Of a stretch of DNA of 64,000 nucleotides, positions 34,907 to 43,541 are shown one piece after another. The translations under genes and the position numbers were made by a program. Positions within the stretch are counted from its first letter, which is position 1; each line of letters starts with the position of its first letter. Where the stretch lies: the NCBI RefSeq assembly GCF_036345255.1, contig NZ_CP107783.1, forward strand, positions 1,984,001 through 2,048,000, read 5' to 3'. Below the pieces are notes generated by a model. The model was not told where the DNA came from. It searched no databases and was given only the letters and a program-made list of their open reading frames with translations. The stretch comes from Streptomyces sp. NBC_00569. GTDB taxonomy: Bacteria; Actinomycetota; Actinomycetes; Streptomycetales; Streptomycetaceae.

Positions 34907-35047
34907 GCGCCGACGGTCCTGGGGACCGTTCGCGTGATCCCGCCCGCCCCCCAGGGCGTGGGGCACGGCGAGGGCGGTGCATGTTGGGCGGGTTGCTCTC
35001 GCTACTCGGCCGTCGAGCGGCCCGCCTTGTCCCGCCGCCGGTCACCT

Positions 35048-35251
35048 TCAAGCACCCCGGCGGCGAGGGTCATAGTGGCGAATTCTGCGATGCGTCCGTG
35101 TCACGTATCGGGCCTTCTCGACGCACACCTCGTGCAACTCGACTGTCAGGCCGCCCGCCGACATTGAGTCCTTCATGTACGACCTTGTCTTCTCGCCCGA
35201 TTCGATCGGCTGGTCGCAGTACCAGCAGAACCGCACGCCCTCGGCGCTCAT
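35048..35251 (-). CDS. Small Cys-motif protein
   Basis: 67 residues from ATG 35251. It begins MSAEGVRFCWYCDQPIESGE, a single CxxC zinc-binding half-site, followed by KTRSYMKDSMSAGGLTVELH and a further His/Cys pair (ELHEVCVEKA) that could complete the site. I recall near-identical short proteins beside DUF6415 genes in streptomycetes. It overlaps the upstream DUF6415 gene by 4 bases (ATGA), so the two form an operon. Function unknown. Confidence 0.6.
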   Translation of the reverse strand: MSAEGVRFCWYCDQPIESGEKTRSYMKDSMSAGGLTVELHEVCVEKARYVTRTHRRIRHYDPRRRGA

Positions 35252-35592
35252 CGGTCGCCGCCGGCGAACTGATCGAGTGTGCGCAGGCAGCGCCCGAGCT
35301 CGGCGATCGCGAGTGCCGCGGCGAGAGGGCTGGGGCTGAGGCCCTGGGCCAGCTCCGCCTTCGTCCTGACGAGGGCGCCTTCGCGGGCGTACGAGGCTGT
35401 CGTGCGCTCGGTGATCTGCTCGATCTGCTCCTCAACGCGAGGGATGAGGTCCCGAAGTTCTGCCCGGATTTCAAGGTTGAGCTCCTGCAAGCCGGCGAGG
35501 CCGGGCACAGTGCGTGTGACCGACATGGCTTCCTGGATCAGCCCGGGGATCCGGCCGGCTGCTCGTGCTGGGGCGTCTTCGGTGGTGGGCAT
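35248..35592 (-). CDS. DUF6415-type helical protein
   Basis: 114 residues from ATG 35592. It is predicted to be all-helical (GLQELNLEIRAELRDLIPRV; REGALVRTKAELAQGLSPSP; ALAIAELGRCLRTLDQFAGG), the pattern of DUF6415. Such genes occur in many streptomycete accessory regions; their biochemical role is unknown. A longer frame to 35793 lacks homology-like sequence. The stop overlaps the next gene's start. Confidence 0.6.
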   Translation of the reverse strand: MPTTEDAPARAAGRIPGLIQEAMSVTRTVPGLAGLQELNLEIRAELRDLIPRVEEQIEQITERTTASYAREGALVRTKAELAQGLSPSPLAAALAIAELGRCLRTLDQFAGGDR

Positions 35593-35808
35593 GTGCGCCT
35601 CCGCAGGGCTATGCCGCTCGCTTCGAGCGGTGGTCGTTGCCGCGTGCTTCGACGGTAGGAGCGGGGCGTGTGGCAACTCCACTTCCGTGCATGGATGTGC
35701 ATGGATCGTGTCAGCCTGTGTATATGACGCGTTTGCGGTCTTGACTCGGTGGTCCAACGGGATGACGGTGGTGCACATCTGAGCACGGTTCATGAGGAGA
35801 GGGCAGCC

Positions 35809-36081
35809 ATGGCCTTACAGTTCATCGGCATTGACCCGAACACAGGGCAGAGCGGATCCCCCACGGCCTGGGTCGACTCGGCGACAGCCGACATCGTCTT
35901 GCAGAGTTACACCGCCGACGAGGCGACCCGTGCCGAGTGCATCGAGAACACCGCGCCCGGACACGCGAAGGGAATCCCCGCGCACGAGACGGTGATCCGT
36001 ATCCCGGCTCACCTGGTACCCATGCTGAGGGAGGCATGTGATGTCGCCGAGCAGCGAGCTGAACTTCAACGACCTGCTTGA
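35809..36081 (+). CDS. Small conserved actinobacterial protein
   Basis: 90 residues from ATG 35809 with GGAGAGGG upstream. Sequence MALQFIGIDPNTGQSGSPTA through HETVIRIPAHLVPMLREACD matches a small protein type that regularly precedes DUF6879 genes. It overlaps the DUF6879 start by about 40 bases in another frame, so expression is coupled. Together with the two following genes it forms a common streptomycete regulatory triplet of unknown output. Confidence 0.65.
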   Translation: MALQFIGIDPNTGQSGSPTAWVDSATADIVLQSYTADEATRAECIENTAPGHAKGIPAHETVIRIPAHLVPMLREACDVAEQRAELQRPA

Positions 36082-36577
36082 GGCCAGCACACGGTCGGCC
36101 GTCCACCTGGAGATGCGGGACGTCTACGGCGTCGGCGACGAGTCCGAAGACTTCGAGCGCTGGCAGCGCACCGGCGAGCGCGACGCTGACCCCGGCTCCG
36201 CCTACTGGGCGCCCTGGGTTGACCTGATCTCCCGGGCCGCGGCCCGCGGAGTCCAGGTCCGCCGGGCGCGCATCGTGTCCGAGCCGGTGACCGACTACAT
36301 CCGGTACGAACACGCGGGCACGGACGTCAACGTGCACGCGGGCGAGCAGGTGCGGTGGCTACCACGCCGGCAGGCCGTCGACCTGCTCGTGCCAGGCTGC
36401 GACCTGTGGATCTTCGACGGGGAACGGGTTCTGTTCAACCACTTCACCGGTGCCGGCGACTGGTCGCCACCCGGTCTGGAGCTGCGAACTGACCCAGCTG
36501 TGGTGAAGCAGTGCGTCGACGCGTTTGAAGCTGTCTGGGCGCGGGCCAATCCCCACCGCGACTACAAGATCCGCTAG
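36041..36577 (+). CDS. DUF6879 protein
   Basis: 178 residues from ATG 36041; GTG 36038 directly precedes it. The DUF6879 pattern is clear: FNDLLEASTRSAVHLEMRDV near the start, RGVQVRRARIVSEPVTDYIR in the middle and WIFDGERVLFNHFTGAGDWS near the end. The family is cytoplasmic and of unknown biochemical function. It is almost always encoded beside an XRE/DUF5753 regulator, as here (25 bases to the next start). Confidence 0.78.
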   Translation: MSPSSELNFNDLLEASTRSAVHLEMRDVYGVGDESEDFERWQRTGERDADPGSAYWAPWVDLISRAAARGVQVRRARIVSEPVTDYIRYEHAGTDVNVHAGEQVRWLPRRQAVDLLVPGCDLWIFDGERVLFNHFTGAGDWSPPGLELRTDPAVVKQCVDAFEAVWARANPHRDYKIR

Positions 36578-36601
36578 GCAAGGAACAGGTCAGGCCAGCT
36601 C

Positions 36602-37453
36602 ATGCCCAACTCCCCGTCATCGTCCGCGCAGGCAGCCCGCGAAGCCGTGGCTGGGCGCCTGCGTAGCATACGCAAGACTGCCGGGCTGACGGTCGTCGAG
36701 CTGGCCGACCGATGCGGATGGCACCACGCCAAGACATCTCGCATCGAGCACGCCAAGACACCGCCCTCGCCCACCGACATCCGTCTGTGGTGCTCCCATT
36801 GCCAAGCCAGCGAGCAGATCGAAGACTTGATTGCCGCGTCCCTCAATGCCGAGTCGCAGTACAGCGAGTGGCGGCGTCGGACCCGGCACGGGCTGCGCCA
36901 ATTGCAGGACAGCTACCTGGATCTGTTCCGGTCCACGCGACTGTTCCGCGTCTACTCGCCCACGCTGGTGCCTGGCCTGCTGCAGACGGAGGGGTACGCG
37001 CGTGGCCTGCTGGGCGCGAACGCAGATCTCCTCGACGTGCCGAACGATGCTGCGGCTGCGGCCGAGGCGAGAGTCCAGCGGTCGCAGATCATCCACCAGG
37101 CGGGGCACCGCTTCCTTCTGGTCATCGAGGAAGGCGCGCTCCGCTACCAGCTGGGCGATCACGACGCCATGGCTGCCCAGCTCGGATACCTGCTGACCGC
37201 GGGCGCCATGCCAGCCGTGTCGCTCGGCATCATCCCGTCGGACACTGCGGAACGGATCGTCTGGCCAACCGAGTTGTTCCACGTCTACGACGACACCCTC
37301 GTCTCCGTGGAACTGCTGTCTGCCCAGGTGAACGTGACGCAGCCGTCCGAGATCGCCCTGTACCTGAAGGCGTTCGAGCAGCTGCGGAGCATGGCCGTAT
37401 ACGGGGCCGACGCGCGGGCGCTGATCGTGAAGGCCATCGACGCCCTGCACTGA
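36602..37453 (+). CDS. XRE-family regulator with DUF5753 domain
   Basis: 283 residues. Helix-turn-helix at about 15-70 (AGLTVVELADRCGWHHAKTS, RIEHAKTPPSPTDIRLWC). DUF5753 covers the rest, with the landmarks SPTLVPGLLQTEGYARGLLG and VIEEGALRYQLGD. Such regulators bind DNA through the N-terminus; the DUF5753 part is thought to receive the partner (DUF397/DUF6879-like) or a ligand. The WhiJ group in Streptomyces is an example that influences development. It starts 25 bases after the DUF6879 gene. Confidence 0.85.
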   Translation: MPNSPSSSAQAAREAVAGRLRSIRKTAGLTVVELADRCGWHHAKTSRIEHAKTPPSPTDIRLWCSHCQASEQIEDLIAASLNAESQYSEWRRRTRHGLRQLQDSYLDLFRSTRLFRVYSPTLVPGLLQTEGYARGLLGANADLLDVPNDAAAAAEARVQRSQIIHQAGHRFLLVIEEGALRYQLGDHDAMAAQLGYLLTAGAMPAVSLGIIPSDTAERIVWPTELFHVYDDTLVSVELLSAQVNVTQPSEIALYLKAFEQLRSMAVYGADARALIVKAIDALH

Positions 37454-37469
37454 CCCCTGACCGCATAGA

Positions 37470-37770
37470 GCATGCGACACGTCGAAGAGACTCCCAAGGC
37501 AGGTGTACGACGCGAGGTCAGAGAAGAGACCGGCGTCCACGTCGAGGTAACGAGCTTGCCGGCGTCTACAAGAACATGACCCGAGGCGTCGTCGCCCTCG
37601 TGTTCCGCTGCAAGCCGCGGGCGAACGTCGAGTGGGTCGAAGGCCGTTGAGCGGCTGACGCTCGCAAAGGTCACGCAGTACATGGCCGAGGTCTACTCGA
37701 TCCGGCTCCTGGACGCCCTCGATGGAGCAGGCCCCACGTGCGGAGCCACGACGGCAAGCACCTGACACCA
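37470..37770 (+). pseudogene. Decayed NUDIX hydrolase
   Basis: Three reading frames together give NUDIX sequence: ETPKAGVRREVREETGVHVE (the core REVREETG) in one frame, GVYKNMTRGVVALVFRC in the next, VTQYMAEVYSIRLLDALDGA in a third and VRSHDGKHL in another. At least three frameshifts and loss of the N-terminus show a dead gene. An intact NUDIX gene of a different subtype follows 100 bases later. Confidence 0.65.
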
Positions 37771-37867
37771 GCGCGATTGGACTTTCCTACTTCATCAAAG
37801 CCCCGGCTGCGCTCCGCTCTGCCGGGCGCCTTAACTGGCCGGGGCACAGCGCTGGCAGACTGCTCAT

Positions 37868-38287
37868 GTGTCGACTTCTACGCAAGGCACTACTCGGGCT
37901 CGGATCGTTGCGGCGTTCCTGAGCGACGGCAACAGGGTGTTGTTGTGTCACCGATCTCCGCAGCGCCGCTGGTACCCCGACGTATGGGACCTACCCGGTG
38001 GGCATGTGGAACCTGGAGAGCTTCCCGCTGCGGCGCTTGCAAGAGAGCTCCTCGAGGAGCTCGGGATCGAGGTCGCAGTGCCTGCGGGCCCGCCCATGCA
38101 GCAGATCCATACCGACGCTTTCGACATGCAGATCTGGCTGATCGACAGTTGGAGGGGAGCTCCCGTCAACGCCGCGTTGGACGAACACGATGCCATCGCG
38201 TGGTTCCAGGAAAACGAACTCGGAGAACTGTGCCTCGCTCACGACAGCTATCTTGCGATGTTCACGAAGGCACTCGCCGTGCGCTGA
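37868..38287 (+). CDS. NUDIX hydrolase
   Basis: 139 residues from GTG or ATG near 37868. The complete NUDIX box is GGHVEPGELPAAALARELLE plus ELGI, matching G-x5-E-x7-RE-U-x-EE-x-G-U. The preceding strand RVLLCHRSPQRRWYPDVWDL is typical of the MutT-like subgroup. It would hydrolyse a nucleoside diphosphate derivative with Mg2+, but the substrate cannot be read from the sequence. No operon partners. Confidence 0.82.
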   Translation: MSTSTQGTTRARIVAAFLSDGNRVLLCHRSPQRRWYPDVWDLPGGHVEPGELPAAALARELLEELGIEVAVPAGPPMQQIHTDAFDMQIWLIDSWRGAPVNAALDEHDAIAWFQENELGELCLAHDSYLAMFTKALAVR

Positions 38288-38682
38288 GCTTGACCGCCAC
38301 CCCAGCGCACTACAGCAGCGAATTCTCAAGCCCGTGCCAGATCCATGCCAGGTTGGGCGGGGGGGGAACTGCAGAGAATGGCGGACAGCGAGCCCCTCGC
38401 GTCGAGGGGGCAGTCAGGTCACTCCGCTGAACGTCAGACGCCAAACTCCCCCTAGATCACCGAGCTCGCCAAGCTTATGGCGCTCTTCGGCCGCGATTCT
38501 GGGCAACCGGATGCTGGAAATCCTCAAGTGAGCGTGGACGACATGACAGATGCGGACACCGCCTGGAAGGTCGCGATCATCACCGGTGCCAGCGGGGGCG
38601 TCGACTCCGCCGTCGTCGTCACTCCACCCGGCAAGCAAAGCCAACCCCAGCACATAACCAGGTTGGGGGGGCGAATCGGGCA
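38288..38682. other. Gene-free stretch
   Basis: No supported gene. Two short G-runs (near 38354 and 38664), each preceded by CCAGGTTGGG, stand out but have no evident role. Confidence 0.35.
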
Positions 38683-38811
38683 CTAGGGTACCAGCATGAC
38701 GTCGGGCTTGCGGAGGCCATCGGCCCATTCACGACCATGGGCCACCCAGAGTGTCCGAAGCCCCGCCGCCTTCGCCCCGCCCGTGTCCGTCGCGGGGTTG
38801 TCGCCGCCCAT
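38683..38811 (-). pseudogene. HAD-hydrolase C-terminal scrap
   Basis: Minus strand from 38811 reads MGGDNPATDTGGAKAAGLRT, then LWVAHGREWADGLRKPDVML and a stop at 38683. The GDNPxxDxxGAxxAGLRTxWV pattern is the last conserved motif of HAD-family phosphatases. The rest of the gene is absent; a pentapeptide-protein remnant adjoins directly upstream. Confidence 0.6.
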
Positions 38812-38828
38812 CCGCCCACCAGCGCTGA

Positions 38829-39194
38829 GCGCAACTCTGCGTCGCCGGAAAACACGGTCCTACTGAACCGAGCATCGCCGGAAAACACAGCCCCGTTGAA
38901 CCGGGCGGTGCCGACACGAGAGCACTCGGAGGCTGGGTCATGGAGTGCGGCCAGAAGTTCCCGGAGCAGGCTCTCTGCAATGGGTGTGCCGCGAAGGTCG
39001 AGGTCACTGCCGGCCACCAGAGTCCTGAGGTGAGTGCTCCGATCGGTCTCCGTGAGGTGAGTCAGGCAGTCGCGGTACGGGGAGACCTGACGACCACGAC
39101 AGCCAACCGGGTCACTGATCGGGTCCGCTCCGTGTGCGCAGTGCGGCCAGGACGGTGGTGGCGACGAGTTGGGCGGGACGGCGGAGGCTGTCAT
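38829..39194 (-). pseudogene. Pentapeptide-repeat protein, 3' truncated
   Basis: From ATG 39194 (GTG at 39200) it reads WPHCAHGADPISDPVGCRGR, then CLTHLTETDRSTHLRTLVAG and FNGAVFSGDARFSRTVFSGD. This is the N-terminal Cys/His region and the first A(D/N)LxX-like repeats of a streptomycete pentapeptide-repeat protein. Similarity ends at about 38829 where the HAD scrap begins in another frame. Intact members are several hundred residues and often have transmembrane ends; their role is unknown. Confidence 0.65.
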
Positions 39195-39383
39195 GCCCAC
39201 TGGGACGTACGCGATCCATGCCTGGTTGCTGGTGGCGGCTCAGAGTGATCGGTTGCCCGATCCGGCACGAGCATTGAGCGGAGTCAACGTGGGCCGGCCT
39301 TCGCCAGCACCCGAACCTGTGTCACCTCCGATGGAAACGACGACACAGATTCACCGCCGAGAGTCTCCGAGAGTCAGTGGGGT

Positions 39384-39850
39384 TTATGACGGCTCTTCGC
39401 TCCAGCCCGTAGCCTTTTCGATCTTCTTGTTGTTCGCCTCCTCATGGCCGTCGATGTAGCCCTCGTACTCCCGGTGGATGGCCTCGGGCGAGTTGCCGGC
39501 GGCGGGCGGCCTCTGCCAAAGGGACTCTCGCGTTAAGCCAGTTCGTGATGCGGTGCGCCTCAGGTCGTAGGGCCGGTGCGCGAGCGGCGAGTCCACCTTG
39601 TCCGGCCGGGAGCGCGATGGGGCGGCGTCCTGCCAGACCCTTCAGAAGCTCGACGTTCCCAACACCTCGCTTCGCTCGTTGGCGAAGATCCGGCCGTTCG
39701 TGGCGACCCCGAACGCCGTGATGTGCTCGCGCAGCATCGCGACCAGCGGGGGCGGGAATTGGGGACCGGTCGGTCCGCCTTGACCTCTCGGGACTTGAGT
39801 CCGCGCATGTCGTGCCGAGTACTTCACTATCGATCCCACCCAGGCATACA
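39384..39850 (-). pseudogene. Tyrosine integrase C-terminal relic
   Basis: Fragments in three minus frames: PPPLVAMLREHITAFGVATN with GRIFANERSEVLGTSSF (39642-39830), then SPLAHRPYDLRRTASRTGL, AGNSPEAIHREYEGYIDGHE and EANNKKIEKATG (39384-39596). These are the catalytic-domain end of an actinobacterial phage-type integrase: R in RPYDLR-x-T, and the position of the Tyr is REYEGY. Frameshifts and loss of the N-terminal half make it inactive. It marks an old integrated element. Confidence 0.7.
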
Positions 39851-39907
39851 GACCGCGAACCGGCGTGCTCGTCCCGTCAGTACGTCTCAACTACCAGCCT
39901 GGTTGGC

Positions 39908-40489
39908 TCAAGTCAGCTCCGAGATTCCGTGAACCCGCTGGTTCGTGTCGGCCCGTATCTGAAGGCGCCACACCACAAGGACGCCTGTCTCGCCGGGGGC
40001 TTCCGGTCCATCCGGCACCCGCACGCGCTCAACCTCACTGAAGGCCAAGCGGCGGGCGACGGCGCCACCCGCGGGATTGGCCTCGTCGTGGTGGATTTCG
40101 ATGCGATCGATGCCCGCCAGCTCCCGTCCCGCCTGCACGAGGACAGCCGTGGCCATGGTGGCCAACCCCCTCCCCGTCCACGCGTGATGCAGCCAATACC
40201 CGATGTCCAGACCGCCAGGTCCGATCCGGCGATGCAATCCGCAGCTGCCGATGACCACTCCACCCGAGGTGATCGCGTAGTTGTATGCCTCCCCCGAGGC
40301 CCACTGCTCCTCCCAGTGGCTCAGAAAGCCTTCCCCCTGCTTCCGGTCGTGAGTAGCCGCAAAGGGCATCCACGGCAGCAGGTGATCACGCGACTCGGTG
40401 ATCGCCCGATGAAGGGCTTCGATGTCATCGACACGCCGCCGGCGCAGTTCGACCTGGTCAAACCGAAGCACGTCAGCAGGCTGTCCCAT
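39908..40489 (-). CDS. GNAT acetyltransferase, RimJ/RimL type
   Basis: 193 residues from GTG/ATG 40489. Landmarks: VELRRRRVDDIEALHRAITE at the start, a Trp-rich AHLLPWMPFA-like segment (RDHLLPWMPFAATHD), the acetyl-CoA loop region (GYWLHHAWTGRGLATMATAV) and the C-terminal IEIHHDEANPAGGAVARRL. These are typical of the RimJ/RimL-like subgroup that acetylates N-terminal or other amino groups. Substrate unknown. Isolated gene between the integrase relic and the lasso cluster. Confidence 0.82.
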   Translation of the reverse strand: MGQPADVLRFDQVELRRRRVDDIEALHRAITESRDHLLPWMPFAATHDRKQGEGFLSHWEEQWASGEAYNYAITSGGVVIGSCGLHRRIGPGGLDIGYWLHHAWTGRGLATMATAVLVQAGRELAGIDRIEIHHDEANPAGGAVARRLAFSEVERVRVPDGPEAPGETGVLVVWRLQIRADTNQRVHGISELT

Positions 40490-40932
40490 GACCGGGATGC
40501 TGCCTCAGCCTCACTAGATCGACAACGCAATTACCAGCACCGAGAAGCCACGGCCATCCCAGCGTTGGATGCCTACCCCGCCAGCAGGTTCCCGCCGCTT
40601 CAACCGTCGGAGGGCAATGGCCAACACCGCGTTCGACACACCCGACGACCTCGACCGCACGCTCCGCCACGAGTAACGCAAAGTCCCAATCAGGCCCCAC
40701 CTCGTCGACGGCTGCCTCACCACGACCTTACTTTCCTCACACCACCGACCCCACCCTGAATCCTCAATAACCACGACGTCTGTGGCGGAGGGATTCGATG
40801 CCGGAACCGACGGACAAGGCAGTCCCGCGAATCACTCGTGCTTCGCGGCGCGGGCACCGGCGGTCCGGTTGCGGGGCACCCCTCGCAGAGTAGCCTGAAA
40901 TTAACCAACGATACCCGACCAGGAGGTAAGCC
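40490..40932 (+). promoter_or_regulatory. Upstream region of the lasso cluster
   Basis: No supported gene in 440 bases. The last 60 bases are the likely leader of the lasso operon and end in AGGAGG at 40921-40926, seven bases before the precursor ATG. A TAGCCT or TAACCA hexamer 35-45 bases upstream could be a -10 box, but no matching -35 is clear. Confidence 0.35.
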
Positions 40933-41049
40933 ATGTTTGCCCGACTGCTGCGGCGTCGTATGCCGCGTGGGCTTGTCTTTATCGGCAACGGCCGTCTGAT
41001 CCGGGGCTTCAGCGGCAGCCACTACGACGGTCACGGATACCTTGGCTGA
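40933..41049 (+). CDS. Lasso peptide precursor
   Basis: 38 residues, too short for routine gene calling, with a perfect AGGAGG ribosome site. Leader MFARLLRRRMPRGLVFIGNG plus RLIR; predicted core GFSGSHYDGHGYLG. Gly1 and Asp8 would form an 8-residue macrolactam, leaving a 6-residue tail (GHGYLG). Pro at -14 agrees with actinobacterial lasso leaders (YxxPxL), but the usual Thr at -2 is Ile and the Tyr at -17 is Arg. The B and C genes follow at once, which is the main evidence. A core starting one residue earlier (Arg1-Asp9) is a less likely alternative. Confidence 0.75.
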   Translation: MFARLLRRRMPRGLVFIGNGRLIRGFSGSHYDGHGYLG

Positions 41050-41104
41050 AACACCGTCCATAAGTCGAACCGAGTCCGCCTCAGAGGACATTGGAGGATG
41101 TGCG

Positions 41105-41728
41105 GTGGCAGAGGACACCGATGCCCTGGTGGCCATGGAGCGGATCCTGTCACCGCATTGCCGGGTCACACAGACGTCCGGCGGAGCACTGATCGCGGAT
41201 TGGAAGCGGACGCGTTTTCTTGGAATGGCGACGGCGGACATCCAGAAGTTCGCCGACGAAAGCTGCACGGAACGTGCCGAGCTCGTCACCAGTCTTATGC
41301 GTGCCCGGTGCGTGACGGGCCGCCAAAAGGAGCATTCCAACGTCGAGGTCGGGCTCTGGCTGCGCGGAGTGCATCTGCTGATCCGGACCATCGGATTCGG
41401 GCGCGTCCTTCGGCTCCTGTCCTTGGCGGCCCCGGACTATGCCCGCGCAGATCCCGCTCCCGCGGAAGACGTCGCCTCGCTGAAGCGGGCGGTGCATTCG
41501 CACGGCCGCAGAAGCTGGTTTGTCAACGACGACTGCAAGGCCGAGGCCGTGACAGCTTTTGTGCTGCTGCGTCGGCGCGGCCTGCAGGCCGTCCTCCACG
41601 TAGGTGCGCGCGAACACCCGTTCGCCTTGCACGCCTGGACGTCTTCGGCCGACGTGTGCATTCCCGACGCCGACCCGCGCGGGCACGCGTTCACTGCAGT
41701 CCTCTCGATCAACGGCGGAGGCCAGTGA
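41105..41728 (+). CDS. Lasso peptide leader peptidase with fused RRE
   Basis: 207 residues from GTG 41105 with GGAGG 8 bases upstream; an in-frame TTG at 41042 overlaps the precursor and lacks a site. The first 75 residues (TQTSGGALIADWKRTRFLGM, ADIQKFADESCTERAELVTS) look like the PqqD-like recognition element, often a separate B1 protein. The rest is the B2 transglutaminase-like protease: Cys in NDDCKAEAVTAF, His in FALHAWTSS and Asp in VCIPD. It would bind the leader and cut after RLIR. Its stop is 1 base before the cyclase GTG. Confidence 0.8.
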   Translation: MAEDTDALVAMERILSPHCRVTQTSGGALIADWKRTRFLGMATADIQKFADESCTERAELVTSLMRARCVTGRQKEHSNVEVGLWLRGVHLLIRTIGFGRVLRLLSLAAPDYARADPAPAEDVASLKRAVHSHGRRSWFVNDDCKAEAVTAFVLLRRRGLQAVLHVGAREHPFALHAWTSSADVCIPDADPRGHAFTAVLSINGGGQ

Positions 41729-41729
41729 C

Positions 41730-43541
41730 GTGGAAGCACTCCGCCTCGACTGGGCCGGGAGCACACCGACGCTCTCGGCAGCCGGGGCCATGGCCGAGCA
41801 AGGGCTCGTGACGACGGTCTCCTCACAGGACGGAACCGCGGTGGTCGCCGGCTGGGTCGGCTCGGTCCGGGACCGCATGGCGGGTGCGCGCCGGCTCCTC
41901 GACGACTTCGGCCGGCGGGGAGTCGCGTCGCGTCTGCCGACCGGCGACTACGCGGCTGTCCTGGTGTACCGCGACCGCATCCTGCTGATGCGGGACGAGC
42001 AGGCACGTATCCCCTTGTTCTTCAAGGAGTCCGGCGGCCGTGTGAGCGCGGTGAGTACCTCGGCGCGCCGCCTGGGCGCCGGAGCGGAGCTGGAACGTCG
42101 CTACTTCTGCCGGTACCTGACGGGAAACACGGCGCAACCCCACTCGGAACTCACCCCTTTCGCCGGGGTGCACCGGATACTGGGCGGCGAGGTGGTGGAA
42201 CTTTCGATAGCAGGGCAGATGCGCGGTCGGGTGCCGCGACACGTCCGTGAGGCGGAGGACCTGTCGGTACCCGGGGCAGACGGACCCTGCTTCAGCGGCG
42301 CCGCGAAGGATCTGCGCCTCGCGCTGGAGAACGCTGTCGGGCGCCGTATGGGCAGGACGACGGCGTGCCATGTCTCCGGCGGCACCGACTCCACCAGCGT
42401 CGCGTTGCTCGCGGCACGTCTGCTGGCCGCGGGACAGGAGCGCCCTGGGGACCTGGTCCTGCTTGCCGGACGCTTCGGCAGAGGAGAACTGGCCGAGGAA
42501 CAGCCGTACCTCGATGAGGCGATGGAAGCGATTGGCCGCCTTGTGCCCGCGGCCCACCCGATGATGATCGATGTCGATGACGTGGCCGACTTCGACGACT
42601 TTCGGCACCACGCGGGGGACGCGGACGAGCCTCATGTGCACGCCTTCCGCGCCCCGTTCTGGAGCAGGCTCCATGCCGCCGCGGCGGAACTGGGCTGTGA
42701 CGCCCTCCTGACCGGCTGCGGGGCCGATCCGATTGCTGACGCCAACCCGCTTCACTTGCACAGGCTGGCCCGCGCAGGACACCTCCGGCAGATGACGAAG
42801 CAGGCACGTGCCTGGGCCACGGGCGGCGAGCGGGGCTTGCGGGACGTCGTCTCCGCCTGCGTGGTGCAGCCGACTCTGCCGCTGGCCGCCGAACGGCTCA
42901 CCGCGCTCGTCCGCCGCCGCGGAACGGTGCTCGGCGGCCTCGGCAACTTCACCCGCCCCCGATGGCTGCGATCCGGATTCGCGCGGGCTCACGGCTACCG
43001 GGAGGCCAGTGTCGCGGAGAGCCGCTTCGTGTTCGGACGCCGGCCGGAACAGTCGCTCTACGACGCGGCCAACTACATCGCCGCTCCGGACCCGCTCTCC
43101 TGGCGCCGCGCACGGCAGGACGGGTTCTTCCTCTCGCACCCCTTCCTCGACCCGGAGGTCGTCGCCACGATGCGCCGTCTCCCGGCCGAGGCCACGTTCC
43201 GTCCAGGTCGTCCGAAGGCGGTCCTGCGCGAGGCCATGGCGGATCTACTCCCGCCCCGGATCCTCGGCCGAACGGTCAAGGTCCCCTTCGACGAGCTCTA
43301 CGCCCGCGGCTTGCGGACACACGGCGACGAACTCGTCGACCTCTGCCGCTCTGCACGGCATCCGCTGATCGCGGAGATGTTCGACGTCGAGACGTTGTGC
43401 CGGGCGGTGCGGGAGGCGCAGCTCGGCGTCGGGGACTCATACTCCTGGGATCGTATGAACAGCTCTCTCGCCCTGGTGGTGTGGCTGGAGCAATCGGACC
43501 AGCGCTCCCGCACGCTCATGCCCATCACTGCCGGTCCTTGA
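41730..43541 (+). CDS. Lasso macrolactam synthetase
   Basis: 603 residues from GTG 41730 with GGAGG at 41716-41720. It belongs to the asparagine-synthetase B family. The N-terminal glutaminase-like half lacks the catalytic Cys2, as in all lasso C proteins. The ATP pyrophosphatase loop is HVSGGTDSTSVALLAARLL (about residue 215), with a C-terminal HPFLDPEVVATMRRLP and GRPKAVLREAMADLLPPRIL typical of the family. It would activate Asp8 with ATP and join it to the new N-terminal amine. The last 17 bases overlap the converging membrane-protein gene. No lasso exporter (D) gene follows. Confidence 0.85.
   Translation: MEALRLDWAGSTPTLSAAGAMAEQGLVTTVSSQDGTAVVAGWVGSVRDRMAGARRLLDDFGRRGVASRLPTGDYAAVLVYRDRILLMRDEQARIPLFFKESGGRVSAVSTSARRLGAGAELERRYFCRYLTGNTAQPHSELTPFAGVHRILGGEVVELSIAGQMRGRVPRHVREAEDLSVPGADGPCFSGAAKDLRLALENAVGRRMGRTTACHVSGGTDSTSVALLAARLLAAGQERPGDLVLLAGRFGRGELAEEQPYLDEAMEAIGRLVPAAHPMMIDVDDVADFDDFRHHAGDADEPHVHAFRAPFWSRLHAAAAELGCDALLTGCGADPIADANPLHLHRLARAGHLRQMTKQARAWATGGERGLRDVVSACVVQPTLPLAAERLTALVRRRGTVLGGLGNFTRPRWLRSGFARAHGYREASVAESRFVFGRRPEQSLYDAANYIAAPDPLSWRRARQDGFFLSHPFLDPEVVATMRRLPAEATFRPGRPKAVLREAMADLLPPRILGRTVKVPFDELYARGLRTHGDELVDLCRSARHPLIAEMFDVETLCRAVREAQLGVGDSYSWDRMNSSLALVVWLEQSDQRSRTLMPITAGP

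Noticed and set aside
38529..38686. WKVAIITGASGG on the plus strand, like a short-chain dehydrogenase start
   Set aside because: The next residues (GVDSAVVVTPP) do not continue the Rossmann pattern, and the frame ends soon after.
41823..43139. 438-codon minus-strand frame across the lasso cyclase
   Set aside because: The plus strand encodes an unmistakable asparagine-synthetase-like protein.
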